DNA of 64,000 bases from Streptomyces aureus (GCF_000725495.1 NZ_JNZD01000007.1:186001-250000), one strand, 5' to 3'; positions 43,906-53,216 are shown, counted from the first letter of the stretch. Numbers and translations: made by a program. The notes: generated by a model from the sequence alone, not told the origin.

Positions 43906-44745
43906 TTACGAGCCGAGCATCATGGCCATGGGTTCCGACAGGTGGCTCAGCTTGGCGCTGAGCTTGGAAGCGGCTGCTGTGGTGGCCTCGATCACCGACT
44001 CCGGCGCCTCGGGCATGATGGTGGCGGGCTTGAGCAGGAGGACAGCGCCCATGATCGCCTCGCCCCACACGATGGGTGCCGCGCAGGAATTCCACAGGGG
44101 CATGCACTCTTCGTATCCGAGGGCATAGCCGCGGTCGCGGACCTCTTCGAGTGAGGTGAGGAGTTCCTTGTCGTCGCGGTAGACGCCCGGGCCCGCTTCG
44201 GCCGGAATGGGTTCGTCCAGGACGAGCTCCTGGAGGGTGTCGGGGAGGTAGGCCAGGATGGTCCGGCCGCTGGCTCCGGTGCGGAGCGAGCGCGTGATGG
44301 ACAGGATGTCGAGGGCGGTCATGCCGAGTTCCACCAGGTCCGAGTCGCCCACGGCCATGTCGATGCACTGACGCTGGGCGCCGCCGAACGGTGCCATCAT
44401 GTACTGGAAGACCAGGCCTCCGTTGGTGGCTTCGCGCAGCTCCTCCAGGATCGCGTGTGTGCTGTCGTCCTTCGCGGGCGCGTGGGCGAGTGCGTGCATG
44501 CCCAGGTGCACCGCGCCGACACCGAGTCGGTACTTGCCGTGGCTGATGCGCTCGAAGAAGCCGCCGTAGACGCCGGATTGCAGAATCCGGGAGACAGTCG
44601 AGTCGTCCAATTTAGCTGCCCTGGCTATCTCACCCGTGCCGTGCACTTCGCCTCCAAGCTGACCGAAGGCCTTCTGAACGCGGATGAATCGGTCGACGAG
44701 GCGCGAACCCGTCTCTGATGTGTTCGAGATTTCGTTGCCGGTCAT
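43906..44745 (-). CDS. IclR-family transcriptional regulator
   Basis: A 279-aa protein. Winged HTH at residues 12-70 (HGTGEIARAAKLDDSTVSRI), then an IclR effector domain with VRDRGYALGYEE near 210 and CAAPIVWGEAIMGAVLLL near 228. ATG 44745 is chosen for GGGAGGTAG upstream. It lies just downstream of the quinone oxidoreductase gene on the same strand and is a plausible regulator of it. No ligand can be named. Confidence 0.88.
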   Translation of the reverse strand: MTGNEISNTSETGSRLVDRFIRVQKAFGQLGGEVHGTGEIARAAKLDDSTVSRILQSGVYGGFFERISHGKYRLGVGAVHLGMHALAHAPAKDDSTHAILEELREATNGGLVFQYMMAPFGGAQRQCIDMAVGDSDLVELGMTALDILSITRSLRTGASGRTILAYLPDTLQELVLDEPIPAEAGPGVYRDDKELLTSLEEVRDRGYALGYEECMPLWNSCAAPIVWGEAIMGAVLLLKPATIMPEAPESVIEATTAAASKLSAKLSHLSEPMAMMLGS

Positions 44746-44893
44746 GCAACCGCTACCTCCCGTCGGGTGGGCCGCGCTCCCGGCCGGAAGGCAGCCCACC
44801 AAATCCCCCACATTGACGACTAGTTGAACGACGTCCTGCATCTCACCCTTGTTCCGGGGGAGGGATAATCTAAGGGAAATTTTAAGGTTTCTA

Positions 44894-45838
44894 TTACCTG
44901 GCGGTATCCAGGCAGAGCTTCCCGGTGTGGGCGCGGGCGGCCAGCGCGGCGTGGGCGGCGGACGCCTCGCTCAGCGGATAGACCTGCCCGAGGACAGGCC
45001 GCAGCGAGCCGGCGCGCACGGCCTCGAACAGTGCGTTCATGCTGGTGGGCAGGGCGTTTCGGTCGCTGTACAGCGACGGCAGCCAGAACCCGGACACGGT
45101 GATCGACCGCTCCATCAGCACCTTGGTCGATACTTCGGTCAGCTCACCTGATGCGTATCCGTACACGGCAAGTCGGCCGCGGTCGGCGAGAGCGGCCACG
45201 GTGGAGTGGAAGGTGGACCCCCCGGTCATCTCCAGGGCCACCTGGACCGGGCCGCCCGCTGCTTCCTTGATCTCCTCGGCGAGGTTCTCGCTCGTGGAGT
45301 CGACAACGGCGAACGCGCCGAGGTCTTCCGCGAGTTGGCGCTTGTCCTTCGTGCTCGCCAGGGCGATCACCTTCGCACCGATAGCCTTGGCCAGCTGGAC
45401 GGCTATGGAGCCCAAGCCGCCGGCGGCAGCCGGAATCACCACGCTCTGGCCTTCTTGGACACCGGCGACGGTGTGCAGCAGGTGGTAGGCCGAGTTGCCC
45501 TGGAGGCACAGCGCCACGGCCTGTTCATCGCTCACCCCCTCGGGCACTTCCCACGAGGTGCGGCGGTGGACGTGGGCCTGCTCGGCGTATCCGCCGCCCC
45601 GGGTGAGCCCGACGAAGCGCTTGCCCTCCGCGGTGTGGCCGACGACCTCGTTGCCGGGGATGTAGGGCAGCGTTACCGGGGCGAGATAGTCGTCGCCCCG
45701 CACGTGCATGTCCGCGAAGTTCACCCCGGAGCGATGAACCTGCAAGAGATGATGGGCACCTCGCGGCTCAAGGTCGGGGACCTCGACCAGCTGCAGTACC
45801 TCCGGGCCGCCGAACTGCTCCATCCTGATGGCGCGCAC
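44894..45838 (-). CDS. Quinone oxidoreductase-type MDR alcohol dehydrogenase
   Basis: A 314-aa zinc-independent medium-chain dehydrogenase/reductase. GroES-like N-terminus with HRSGVNFADMHVRG near 35 and YIPGNEVVG near 60; Rossmann fold with AAAGGLGSIAVQLAKAIGAK near 135. No structural zinc Cys cluster, so it fits NADPH:quinone reductase or enoyl reductase members. GTG 45838 follows AGGGAG. Three palindromes of the form TTCTCA-N5-TGAGAA lie 95-175 bases upstream. Confidence 0.9.
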   Translation of the reverse strand: MRAIRMEQFGGPEVLQLVEVPDLEPRGAHHLLQVHRSGVNFADMHVRGDDYLAPVTLPYIPGNEVVGHTAEGKRFVGLTRGGGYAEQAHVHRRTSWEVPEGVSDEQAVALCLQGNSAYHLLHTVAGVQEGQSVVIPAAAGGLGSIAVQLAKAIGAKVIALASTKDKRQLAEDLGAFAVVDSTSENLAEEIKEAAGGPVQVALEMTGGSTFHSTVAALADRGRLAVYGYASGELTEVSTKVLMERSITVSGFWLPSLYSDRNALPTSMNALFEAVRAGSLRPVLGQVYPLSEASAAHAALAARAHTGKLCLDTAR

Positions 45839-45932
45839 ACTTCTCCCTGTGTTTGTGGATCTGCGTAAGTCCTTGCCGCCAGGTTATGGCACGAAGGTGA
45901 CGCTTTCGCGGAGTGCCTGCAAACACCTTCCG

Positions 45933-46014
45933 TTTCTCATGTGGTGAGAAATGAAACCACATTCTCACCGCATGAGATGTGTTCAGCGGGTCAGTTTCTC
46001 ATCACGTGAGAAAC
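45933..46014. promoter_or_regulatory. Three TTCTCA-N5-TGAGAA operators
   Basis: Palindromes at 45933-45951 (7-bp arms), 45961-45979 (one mismatch) and 45994-46014 (8-bp arms), each with a 5-base centre, spaced 28 and 34 bases. They lie upstream of the quinone oxidoreductase gene and probably bind a dimeric repressor. The remainder of 46015-46299 shows no gene; TTGACG at about 46047 with TAGGAA 18 bases on may be a plus-strand promoter. Confidence 0.75.
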
Positions 46015-46299
46015 GCAATCGCGTATACGACTCTCTGTGTTTCCTCGTTGACGTAGGCATATTTCCGAGGGTAGGAATCAGGACGCAGGGAGGGCGATCG
46101 TCCGCATCGACCAGGACGTCGCGCGCCGGGTAGCTGGACGCTGTCGTGCCTGGGGTCATGCGCCGAGACGGGCAGTTGGGCCTCGGAGCCTAGCGCGTAC
46201 CGCCCTCGTTGGCAGGGAGAAGAGACGCGTGTACTTATCGGGGAACGAGCCGCAGTCACGCAATGCACGGAAAGCGAAGGACAGACCGCGGGGGCGATA

Positions 46300-46713
46300 G
46301 TGATGACAGTGCCGGGCGGGAGCCGGCGGGAAAACTGGAACGGAGTCCTGGACGAGGATCCGCAAAACACGGAACCCTCGGACTCCCACGAATTCGCGGA
46401 CCCATCCGTAAACGGTGAGGTCAGTCGCGAGGGGCAAAAAGGAGACGGCCTCGTTCACCGCGGCGAGGAGAGCGAACCCGATGCCCCTAGCGGGGTGTGG
46501 CTCTTTGCCGGGGACGGAACCATGCTCTTCCATCCCGTCTCCACGGGTACGGAGGGGGCACACCGATGGCAGGCGCCGGAGGCCGCCTCCGTGGGAGAAG
46601 CGGACGAGATGACGCTCGATGCGGCCAGCCGGCTGATGCCCCTCCTTCCGCGTGAACTGATCGCGGAATACCTCCAGTTGGGCCCGTACCGCAGTGGCGG
46701 CGACGCCGCCTAG
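46300..46713 (+). CDS. Hypothetical protein
   Basis: A 137-aa protein (GTG 46300 or ATG 46303). Acidic and Gly/Ser-rich N-terminus; a more ordered C-terminus (LDAASRLMPLLPRELIAEYL). A bidirectional terminator directly after it supports a real gene. No family recognised. Confidence 0.55.
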   Translation: MMTVPGGSRRENWNGVLDEDPQNTEPSDSHEFADPSVNGEVSREGQKGDGLVHRGEESEPDAPSGVWLFAGDGTMLFHPVSTGTEGAHRWQAPEAASVGEADEMTLDAASRLMPLLPRELIAEYLQLGPYRSGGDAA

Positions 46714-46730
46714 TTCGTCGAGGGAGTACA

Positions 46731-46756
46731 GGGCCGTCCGCTTCAGTGGACGGCCC
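46731..46756. terminator. Bidirectional terminator
   Basis: Arms 46731-46739 and 46748-46756 (GGGCCGTCC/GGACGGCCC) with an 8-base loop, between the convergent genes ending at 46713 and 46762. Confidence 0.75.
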
Positions 46757-46761
46757 GACTC

Positions 46762-47520
46762 TTACGCCTTGCCGCTTTCCAGGCGTTCGAGCTGTCCGAT
46801 CATTGACAGGACTGCCTGCCTGCTGGAGGGCAGCAATTGACTGCACTGGCGGGCCACCTCGACGGCCCCCTCGTCCTGGAGCAACTGGAGGATGTCGACC
46901 TGGCCGAGGGCGCGGGTGGTTGAAGCGATCTGCTCATCCGTGACCCCGGCGGCGGCTTCAAGGAGGCCAAGCGCACGCGGGAGGACGTCGAGCAGTGACG
47001 GCTCGCCGGCCAGGCTGCTGAGCGCTTCCCGCTGGGCGGGCGTCAGGCTGGTGATCTGCAGGGCGATGGCGCGGACATCTGGGTCGCGCAGAATGTCGAT
47101 CGTCTGCAGCCGCCCGAGGAGGTCGGTGACCGCGTCGGGGCCGACGTCCCCTTCCATGTTCTGGAGCCTGATCTGGCGAACGTCTAGACGGCGCAGCTGC
47201 TCTAGGAGGGCCATCTGCGCTTGTGCGTCGTCCTCGAACGCCGCTTCGTCCTCGGCGAAATAGGAGACGCGCCGTTTGAAGAACGCGGCGAGGGCCTTGA
47301 GGTGACGCCGTGTCACAGTGTCGTCTCGCCTGCCGGTTCCCAGCTCCCAGAGGTATGCCCCTGAGATCGGGGTACCGGTCGTCTCGCTGATCTCCCTCGC
47401 CAGCGCCTCCCAGGACGGCGGCTTCCCGCCTTCAGGCGCACGTGCTTCGCGGAGCATCGACAGTTTCTGCGCGAGCGTGCGCGGCGGGTCAATGGCGCCG
47501 TCACCGCCGGTTCCCGGCAT
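46762..47520 (-). CDS. XRE-family helix-turn-helix regulator (EspR-like)
   Basis: A 252-aa protein. The N-terminal HTH spans residues 18-85 (SWEALAREISETTGTPISGA, then YLWELGTGRRDDTVTRRHLK), followed by AAFFKRRVSYF, an arrangement seen in mycobacterial EspR and its Streptomyces relatives. The C-terminal 150 residues are helical. It faces away from the SH3-like gene at 48082 across a region with three CTAC(A/G)(G/C)GTGTTTA repeats, which may be its operators. Confidence 0.85.
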   Translation of the reverse strand: MPGTGGDGAIDPPRTLAQKLSMLREARAPEGGKPPSWEALAREISETTGTPISGAYLWELGTGRRDDTVTRRHLKALAAFFKRRVSYFAEDEAAFEDDAQAQMALLEQLRRLDVRQIRLQNMEGDVGPDAVTDLLGRLQTIDILRDPDVRAIALQITSLTPAQREALSSLAGEPSLLDVLPRALGLLEAAAGVTDEQIASTTRALGQVDILQLLQDEGAVEVARQCSQLLPSSRQAVLSMIGQLERLESGKA

Positions 47521-47741
47521 CGTCGGCCCTTCCCCCTCTCCTGTGTGGCTTGATCATTCTGCGGAGATGTGCGACCCCTGTCGCCATCTACGCACGTGAA
47601 TATCACTTCGCGGCCAGGTCGCGTCAAGTGGTCTCGCCATGCAGCTCCGACGCTGCATACAGGACTAGTCCACTGGAGTCGATCCGCTTCCTGTGAGCCT
47701 CCCACACGGTGAGAAGCCGCAGGCGAACCTTGGCGTTATCT

Positions 47742-47964
47742 CTACAGGTGTTTAGGTGAATCTAGCACATACCGGGCTAATGGACGGGCCGCCACCCACT
47801 CAGGGTCGGGCGCCGTGCAGGCCTGGCGCTGCGGCGCCTCGGCTCCGGATTCGCGATGGGCGAGACTTCGCCCTCCCCAAGGTCATCTACGCGTGTTTAC
47901 GGAAAGGGCTCGACCTACCGTCGTTCGAGGGTTATGGTCAACGCCTGTCATCTACAGGTGTTTA
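47742..47964. promoter_or_regulatory. Three CTACAGGTGTTTA-type repeats
   Basis: CTACAGGTGTTTA at 47742-47754 and 47952-47964, and CTACGCGTGTTTA at 47887-47899, all on the plus strand between the XRE gene and the SH3-like gene. A minus-strand -10-like TAGATT (47764-47759) places a possible XRE start point over the first copy, suggesting autoregulation. No gene is seen in the rest of 47521-48081. Confidence 0.6.
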
Positions 47965-48081
47965 TGAATGTGGGTGCTGGGGCGTGCCCGCGTGCCCGCT
48001 GAGCAGTGCCAGTGGGGCGGGGCGTGCACCCGGGGGTTCCGCATTCACGGATGCCGTCCGAGCAGCAGTGAGGGGTCCGCC

Positions 48082-48441
48082 ATGATCGTCCTGAAGCGCC
48101 GCAGGATCGCGGCAGGAGCACTCGGCCTCATGCTGGCCGGCGGGGCGCTGGCCGCCGCTCCGGCAGCGCAGGCCTATGACACCGCGACCATGAAGGTGTC
48201 GTGCAGCGCCGTGAAGTTCCACAAGAGCCCGAGCCAGAGCAGCAAGGTCGTCGGCATCGGCTACAAGGGCGACAAGGTCCGGGTGAACCAGTTCGCCTAC
48301 AAGGTCAAGGAGAAGCGCTGGTATTCGCGCGGAACCGTGACGCGCCGCTCGGACGGCAAGCGCGTGACCGGTTACGCGATCTACTACTGCGTCAACCCGT
48401 ACGAGGTGTCTCCGCCACCGGCCTACCCCAAGCGCCCGTAG
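48082..48441 (+). CDS. Small secreted SH3-like protein (3 of 3)
   Basis: A 119-aa protein. The signal peptide (KRRRIAAGALGLMLAGGALA, cleavage near AQA) precedes an SH3b-like domain with VKFHKSPSQSSKVVGIGYKG and a Cys pair. ATG 48082 follows AGGGG; the upstream in-frame extension is not credible. It belongs with the genes at 32828 and 33588. Confidence 0.8.
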   Translation: MIVLKRRRIAAGALGLMLAGGALAAAPAAQAYDTATMKVSCSAVKFHKSPSQSSKVVGIGYKGDKVRVNQFAYKVKEKRWYSRGTVTRRSDGKRVTGYAIYYCVNPYEVSPPPAYPKRP

Positions 48442-48529
48442 GCGCACCCGCCGCGCCCGAGTAGCGCCGAGCCGCCGGCCCGCACAGACCAGCCGAGGAC
48501 CTACCCCCCGTCCGGTCCTCGGCTCCCCG

Positions 48530-48563
48530 AGGGGCGCCACCGCAGGCCTGCGGTGGCGCCCCT
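48530..48563. terminator. Perfect 17+17 palindrome terminator
   Basis: Arms 48530-48546 and 48547-48563 pair perfectly without a spacer; a second hairpin (CCGAGGAC/GTCCTCGG) lies just upstream. Both follow the SH3-like gene. Confidence 0.75.
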
Positions 48564-48708
48564 CCGCCGTCCGGCTCGAACCGGCACGGCAGGCCTCGGC
48601 CCTGCGGTGCACAGCGCACACCGTCCGCCCCTCACCGCTGGCCGGCGCTCCACGCCGGGTGACCTGCTGCCGAGACGCTTCGCTTCCTCTTCGTACGGAG
48701 ACCTTCGT

Positions 48709-49063
48709 GGACACCCTTCGACACCGGCGCACCGCTCGCTTGAAGGCCATCGCGCGGCTTCGGCGGCAGCAGCCCCAGCTCTTCCGTGCACCCCTGGATG
48801 CCTACCTACAGAGACCCGACAGCCGAGAACAAGGGGGGACAGCGACCGGGACGGCGGGATATGCGGCGCTCGGCTCTGCGGCGTCCACCCGCTGCGCTCG
48901 CCCGGAGACGGCTGGCGGGACGCGTGCCCGTCAGAGGACCGCGCGCGACAAGACCGAAGCCGAGCACCGCGTTGAGCCATCACTCTCCAGCTCAACCCCA
49001 ACGGCCGTCGCAGGGCGAGGAGTTCAGCCAGGCGCGAGCTCCGCTGGCGACCACGAGCGATGA
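48709..49063 (+). CDS. Possible small gene coupled to the first MFS gene
   Basis: A 117-aa frame from GTG 48709 with GGAGACC six bases upstream. Its stop overlaps the MFS start (ATGA at 49060). The N-terminal 35 residues are basic and helical; later codon use weakens. The overlap and ribosome binding site favour translation, but the sequence looks like no known family. Confidence 0.4.
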
Positions 49064-50367
49064 CTGCCCCGGTGCCGAGCAGCGCCCCAGCCCTCCGGTC
49101 ACCTGGAGTTCCTGTGCCCGCAACAGCCTCACCGTCTGAGACACAGACCGCATCACCCCCATCTTCGCCTTCGGTGTCGAAGCGGTGGCCGCCGCTCATC
49201 TGGGTCCTGCTCATCGGGACGTTCGCCGTGCGCGCAGCGGGGTTTGTCTACCCGTACCTGCCCTACCGCCTGGACGAACTCCACCTGGACACCGCAACGT
49301 CCAGTGGCGTCCTGGCGCTGTGGGGTGCCGGGTGGTTCACGGGCCAGTTGCTGTGCGGCTGGCTGGCCGACCGGATCGGCCGCAGGGCCACCCTGGTGAG
49401 CGCGATGGTGGTGGCAGCAGCCAGCTTCCCGCTCCTCGCCGCGGCGCGAACCCCGATCACCCTTGGCGTCGCTGCTGCGGTCGCCGGTCTCGTCTACGAC
49501 GCACCACGGCCGATCGTGACCGCCGCTGTCGCCGACACGATCCCGGACGAACCAGGTCGTGCCCGCGTCACCGGCTGGCGGCACTTCGCCGTCAATCTCG
49601 GCGCGGCCACCACCGGACTCGTCGGCGGAGCCCTCGCCGGGCCGATCGGCATCCCCGTGCTGTTCTGGTGCAACGCTCTGGTGTGCGCTGGTTTCGCCGT
49701 CGTCGCACTGCGGGTCATCCCGCCCTCCGCCCCAGCACAGACGCCCGAGCACAGCGGAAGCCGGGAGGCCTTCACCGACCCCCTGCTGTGGCTTCTGTGG
49801 CTGGCGAGCCTGCTGACCCTGATCCCGGTCGCCGCTCTGTTCTCCGTGCTCCCGATGATGATGGCCCAGGACGGTCTGCCGCCCGCGGCCTACGGGTGGA
49901 CACAGGTCGCCAGCGCCGCCGCCGTGATCGGGCTGTCGCCCCTACTCAATCCCTGGCTCGCACGCCGAGCACAGCGTCCCACCCCGATGGTGGGACTGCT
50001 CGGCCTGAGCGGAATCATCCTCGGCGCCGGGATGGGCTCAGCAGGCCTCGCCTCTTCGACGGCCGGATACAGCGCCGCCGCAGCCCTCGCCGTACCGGGC
50101 GAGATCGTTGCGTTCGTCGCTGCCACGAACATCCTCAACCGGATCGCCCCGGCATCGAGCCGCGGCATGTACGCGGGCATCTGGGGCACGACCCTCGCGG
50201 CCGCGGTTCTGTGCGCCCCTGCCCTGGGCGGATGGGCGCTCGCGCATGGCGGCCACCACGTCGTCGCCCTGACGACCCTCCTGTCCGGACTCCTCGGCGC
50301 TTCGCTCTGCCTGCCATTGGCCGCGCTCCTGCACCGCCCCTCACGCACACCCGGGACGTCCGCATGA
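49060..50367 (+). CDS. MFS transporter 1 of the EgtD/ATP-grasp operon
   Basis: A 435-aa membrane protein with about 12 hydrophobic segments starting at WPPLIWVLLIGTFAVRAAGF near residue 43. The MFS loop 2-3 motif is present as GWLADRIGRRATL near 100. The N-terminal 42 residues are Pro/Ser-rich. Likely a drug- or metabolite-type exporter. First firmly supported gene of the plus-strand operon; a second, divergent MFS gene follows at 51951. Confidence 0.88.
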   Translation: MTAPVPSSAPALRSPGVPVPATASPSETQTASPPSSPSVSKRWPPLIWVLLIGTFAVRAAGFVYPYLPYRLDELHLDTATSSGVLALWGAGWFTGQLLCGWLADRIGRRATLVSAMVVAAASFPLLAAARTPITLGVAAAVAGLVYDAPRPIVTAAVADTIPDEPGRARVTGWRHFAVNLGAATTGLVGGALAGPIGIPVLFWCNALVCAGFAVVALRVIPPSAPAQTPEHSGSREAFTDPLLWLLWLASLLTLIPVAALFSVLPMMMAQDGLPPAAYGWTQVASAAAVIGLSPLLNPWLARRAQRPTPMVGLLGLSGIILGAGMGSAGLASSTAGYSAAAALAVPGEIVAFVAATNILNRIAPASSRGMYAGIWGTTLAAAVLCAPALGGWALAHGGHHVVALTTLLSGLLGASLCLPLAALLHRPSRTPGTSA

Positions 50368-50567
50368 CGAGCCCCGCCGCAGCAAGCCGCAGCGCCCGTG
50401 GACCGAATCTCGTCAACTCCCGAGGTCCTCCAGTGGATTCGCCGCCCGCTCATCAGGCGGCCGGGAAGCCGGGCCAGAGACCCGCGGACCGTCACATTCC
50501 ACCACTGGAGAAGGAGTACACGGCACGATGCCCCACACGCCCCGATCCCGGAGCCTGCACCACCTGA
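50364..50567 (+). CDS. Possible 67-aa proline-rich peptide
   Basis: The ATG overlaps the MFS stop (ATGA at 50364) and the frame runs into the start of the lipoprotein gene. The sequence is Pro/Arg/Ser-rich, without clear fold. It is reported because of the coupling-type overlap and because an ATP-grasp pathway could act on a peptide; chance is quite possible. Confidence 0.25.
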   Translation: MTSPAAASRSARGPNLVNSRGPPVDSPPAHQAAGKPGQRPADRHIPPLEKEYTARCPTRPDPGACTT

Positions 50568-51544
50568 CCCTGTTCGCCGCCGGTGCGACCATGGCCGTCG
50601 CCCTCACCGCATGCGGTACGAACCCCGACAAGCCAGGTCCCCCCACAGCGACCGCGAGCCCGACACCCACCGGGGTGGTGACGAGTACCCAGGCCTCCAA
50701 GATCGTCGACCGCTACGAGGCGATCAACTCAAGGGCCAACAAGATCCAGGACCGCGACCTGCTCGGCACTGTGGAAGGTGGACAGCTCTACGAGCAGTCC
50801 ACGGCCGACTACCGCCTCTTCACGACGTGGTCGAAGAAGGACCAGGCGTACTACGAGAAGCCCTTCACCTACCGCGACCGCTCCTACTACATCCCCGAAG
50901 GCCAGAGCTGGTTCGCGGTCCAGGCCACGGCCAGCGGGTCGAAGTCCGAAGCACTCCTCGTCTTCGACAAGACCGACGGCCAGCACTTCAAGATGGTCGC
51001 CGCGGTCTACGCCGACCAGAAGAACTCGATCCCCGCCGTCGACACCAGCAATCACGGTCTGGCCACCGCCGTCGCGCCCTCCACCCGCGTGGGCACCCTC
51101 GCCCCCGATCAGACATCGACCGCTTTCGAGGACCTGTACGAGACCGGCGGGAAGCACGCCGGCACCAAACTCGCCAGCACCGCAGCCACCCGCACCGCCG
51201 TCTCCACCTACCGCGAACGCACCACCTACAAGAACGCCAAGTACGCCACGCTGCACTGGGAAGCCACCCAGGCCACCAACTCGAAGATCTACGCCCTCCG
51301 CCTCCGAAACGGCGGCGCGATCGCGGTGTTCCCCACCGCGCACAACCGGATGGAGCAGCTCAAGGACGGCTTCATCTACAGCGGCAACGTCAAGCTCTCC
51401 CCAGGTTCGCAGCAGGGCGTCTTCAACAAGACCCCGCGCGTGGCGATCCTCGACGAGTTCCAGGGACAGGCCCTCGCCCAGTTCACACCCGCCGGTGAAC
51501 CGAAGGTGCTCGGCGTCGAGTACCAGCTGGTGGACTCGCGATGA
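50528..51544 (+). CDS. Secreted lipoprotein
   Basis: A 338-aa protein. Signal peptide with lipobox LTAC near residue 29, then a Thr/Pro linker and a globular beta-rich domain with no recognised family. It is anchored on the outer face of the membrane and may bind the product or substrate handled by the flanking MFS proteins. ATG 50528 has GGAGAAGGAG about 12 bases upstream. It overlaps the next gene by 4 bases. Confidence 0.82.
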   Translation: MPHTPRSRSLHHLTLFAAGATMAVALTACGTNPDKPGPPTATASPTPTGVVTSTQASKIVDRYEAINSRANKIQDRDLLGTVEGGQLYEQSTADYRLFTTWSKKDQAYYEKPFTYRDRSYYIPEGQSWFAVQATASGSKSEALLVFDKTDGQHFKMVAAVYADQKNSIPAVDTSNHGLATAVAPSTRVGTLAPDQTSTAFEDLYETGGKHAGTKLASTAATRTAVSTYRERTTYKNAKYATLHWEATQATNSKIYALRLRNGGAIAVFPTAHNRMEQLKDGFIYSGNVKLSPGSQQGVFNKTPRVAILDEFQGQALAQFTPAGEPKVLGVEYQLVDSR

Positions 51545-51954
51545 GCGCGCCGCACCAGACGAGCCCGGCCAGCGAGAGCCCCCAGACGAGCCTGCGGCTC
51601 ACCGCCACACTCCACGACGAGGGGTGGGCGCGCGAGCGCGACGAGCGTTTCGCACACTTCCTTGCCCAGCGACTCGCCGTCGTGGAGGCGACCGGCTGCC
51701 TGGCCGAGAGAAAGCTCGCGGCGGGAGTGCTCGATCTCTCCACGCAGTGGCATCACAAGTGCCAACTCGCTGCGGCCAGTCCTCAGGGGCCCTCCACGGG
51801 GGAGGCTGATGCCATGGGCTGGGCTCTGCGGTGCCTGGCCCACAGTGCTTGGCGGAACGCTCCCGGATGGGAGCCGGACTTCCACCCCGCGGCCACCGCA
51901 CGCGTCGCGCCCACCGTCGGGACCGCGGGATACCTCCCGGCACGTCGGCCATGA
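51541..51954 (+). CDS. Hypothetical protein of the EgtD/ATP-grasp operon
   Basis: A 137-aa protein linked by ATGA overlaps at both ends. The core (residues 20-105) is helical, with HFLAQRLAVVEATGCLAERK and WALRCLAHSAWRNAPGWEPDF, resembling the small helical proteins of unknown role found in Streptomyces operons (DUF6221-like pattern). Function unknown. Confidence 0.72.
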   Translation: MSAPHQTSPASESPQTSLRLTATLHDEGWARERDERFAHFLAQRLAVVEATGCLAERKLAAGVLDLSTQWHHKCQLAAASPQGPSTGEADAMGWALRCLAHSAWRNAPGWEPDFHPAATARVAPTVGTAGYLPARRP

Positions 51955-53216
51955 CCCTGCTCGACGACAAGCGGGCGTCCGCCAGCAGGCCGCTCCCCGG
52001 AGTTCGGTACCGCGATGTGCTGCGTGTGCCTCACGCGGCACAGCTGCTGTCCGGGGCGCTCATCGGGCGACTGCCCACCGGGATGGCCCCGCTGGCGATC
52101 CTCCTCGGCACCGATCACGGTGCCGAGGAGGGATCGTCGGCCGGCCTGCTCGCCGCGGTGTACCTGGTGGCCAACGCCATCGGCGGCCCACTCAGCGCCC
52201 GCCTGGTTGACCGCCACGGGCCAAGGCATGTGTTCCCCGTCGGTGCCGCCATGAGCAGTACGGCCTTCCTCGCCCTGGCCGCCGGGCCAGGCGAGGTGGG
52301 GTGGGCGGTTGCCGCTGTGACGGTCGCGGGAGCAACACGGCCCCCGCTGGATTCAGCGCTCAGAACGCTGTGGGGCGCGAAGGGGGTGATGCCGTCGCCC
52401 GCCCATCAGCGGGTGGCGCTGGCCCTGGACTCCGGGACTCAGGAGCTGATCTACATCGTCGGCCCGCTGCTGGTGGCCACGATCGTCACGGCCATGTCCG
52501 CGTCCTGGGCGCTCGTGGCGACCGCGGCCGTCGGTGCGCTCGGCACCGCCCTGTTCGTGAGCACCCCGGTCTCCTGTGCTCACCACGCCAACTCCCAGCC
52601 CGCGCGGCCCGATTGGCTCGGCCCGATCCGCTCGGTGCGCCTTCGGGTGCTGTACGCGGGGATGGCGTGTGCCGGAGTCACCATCGGGGCTCTCACCCCC
52701 GTGGCCGTGGAGGCGGCCGAGCGGTTTGATGCCCCCGGACTGTCCGGAGGTCTGCCTGCGGCTCTGTCGTGCGGCGCCGTCCTGGGCGGCCTCGCCTACG
52801 GGGCCCGATCCTGGCCGGGCAGCACCGCCGACCACTTGATCGTCCTGTCCGCCGTGTTCGCCGCCGGCTGGATCCCCCTGACCATCGCAGGAAACCCCGC
52901 GACCGTGCTGTCCTCGGCAGCGCTCCCCGGGCTGGCCATGGCCCCCCTCCTCGGCGCGGCCTTCGTCATGACCAGCGCCCTCGCACCATCCGGGCACACC
53001 ACGGAGGCCCACGCCCTGCTGGTCGCCTTCCTGGACATCGGGTGCGCGATCGGCACCGCAGCCGCGGGCCTCACCCACAGCCAGCTCCTCCTCCCGGCCG
53101 GAGCAGCTGCCGCAGCCCTCACCCTCGCCACGGCCCGACGGCGCCTCACCACGACGTACTCACACGCCCTACCTCCCACTCCTGAACTCGAAGCGGAAAA
53201 GGAGCCCCATCAGTGA
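51951..53216 (+). CDS. MFS transporter 2 of the EgtD/ATP-grasp operon
   Basis: A 421-aa membrane protein with about 12 hydrophobic segments and the loop motif SARLVDRHGPRHVFP near residue 85. ATG 51951 overlaps the upstream stop (ATGA), and its stop overlaps the start of the methyltransferase gene (GTGA). It is only distantly like the 49060 transporter, so the operon may need separate import and export. Confidence 0.88.
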   Translation: MTLLDDKRASASRPLPGVRYRDVLRVPHAAQLLSGALIGRLPTGMAPLAILLGTDHGAEEGSSAGLLAAVYLVANAIGGPLSARLVDRHGPRHVFPVGAAMSSTAFLALAAGPGEVGWAVAAVTVAGATRPPLDSALRTLWGAKGVMPSPAHQRVALALDSGTQELIYIVGPLLVATIVTAMSASWALVATAAVGALGTALFVSTPVSCAHHANSQPARPDWLGPIRSVRLRVLYAGMACAGVTIGALTPVAVEAAERFDAPGLSGGLPAALSCGAVLGGLAYGARSWPGSTADHLIVLSAVFAAGWIPLTIAGNPATVLSSAALPGLAMAPLLGAAFVMTSALAPSGHTTEAHALLVAFLDIGCAIGTAAAGLTHSQLLLPAGAAAAALTLATARRRLTTTYSHALPPTPELEAEKEPHQ

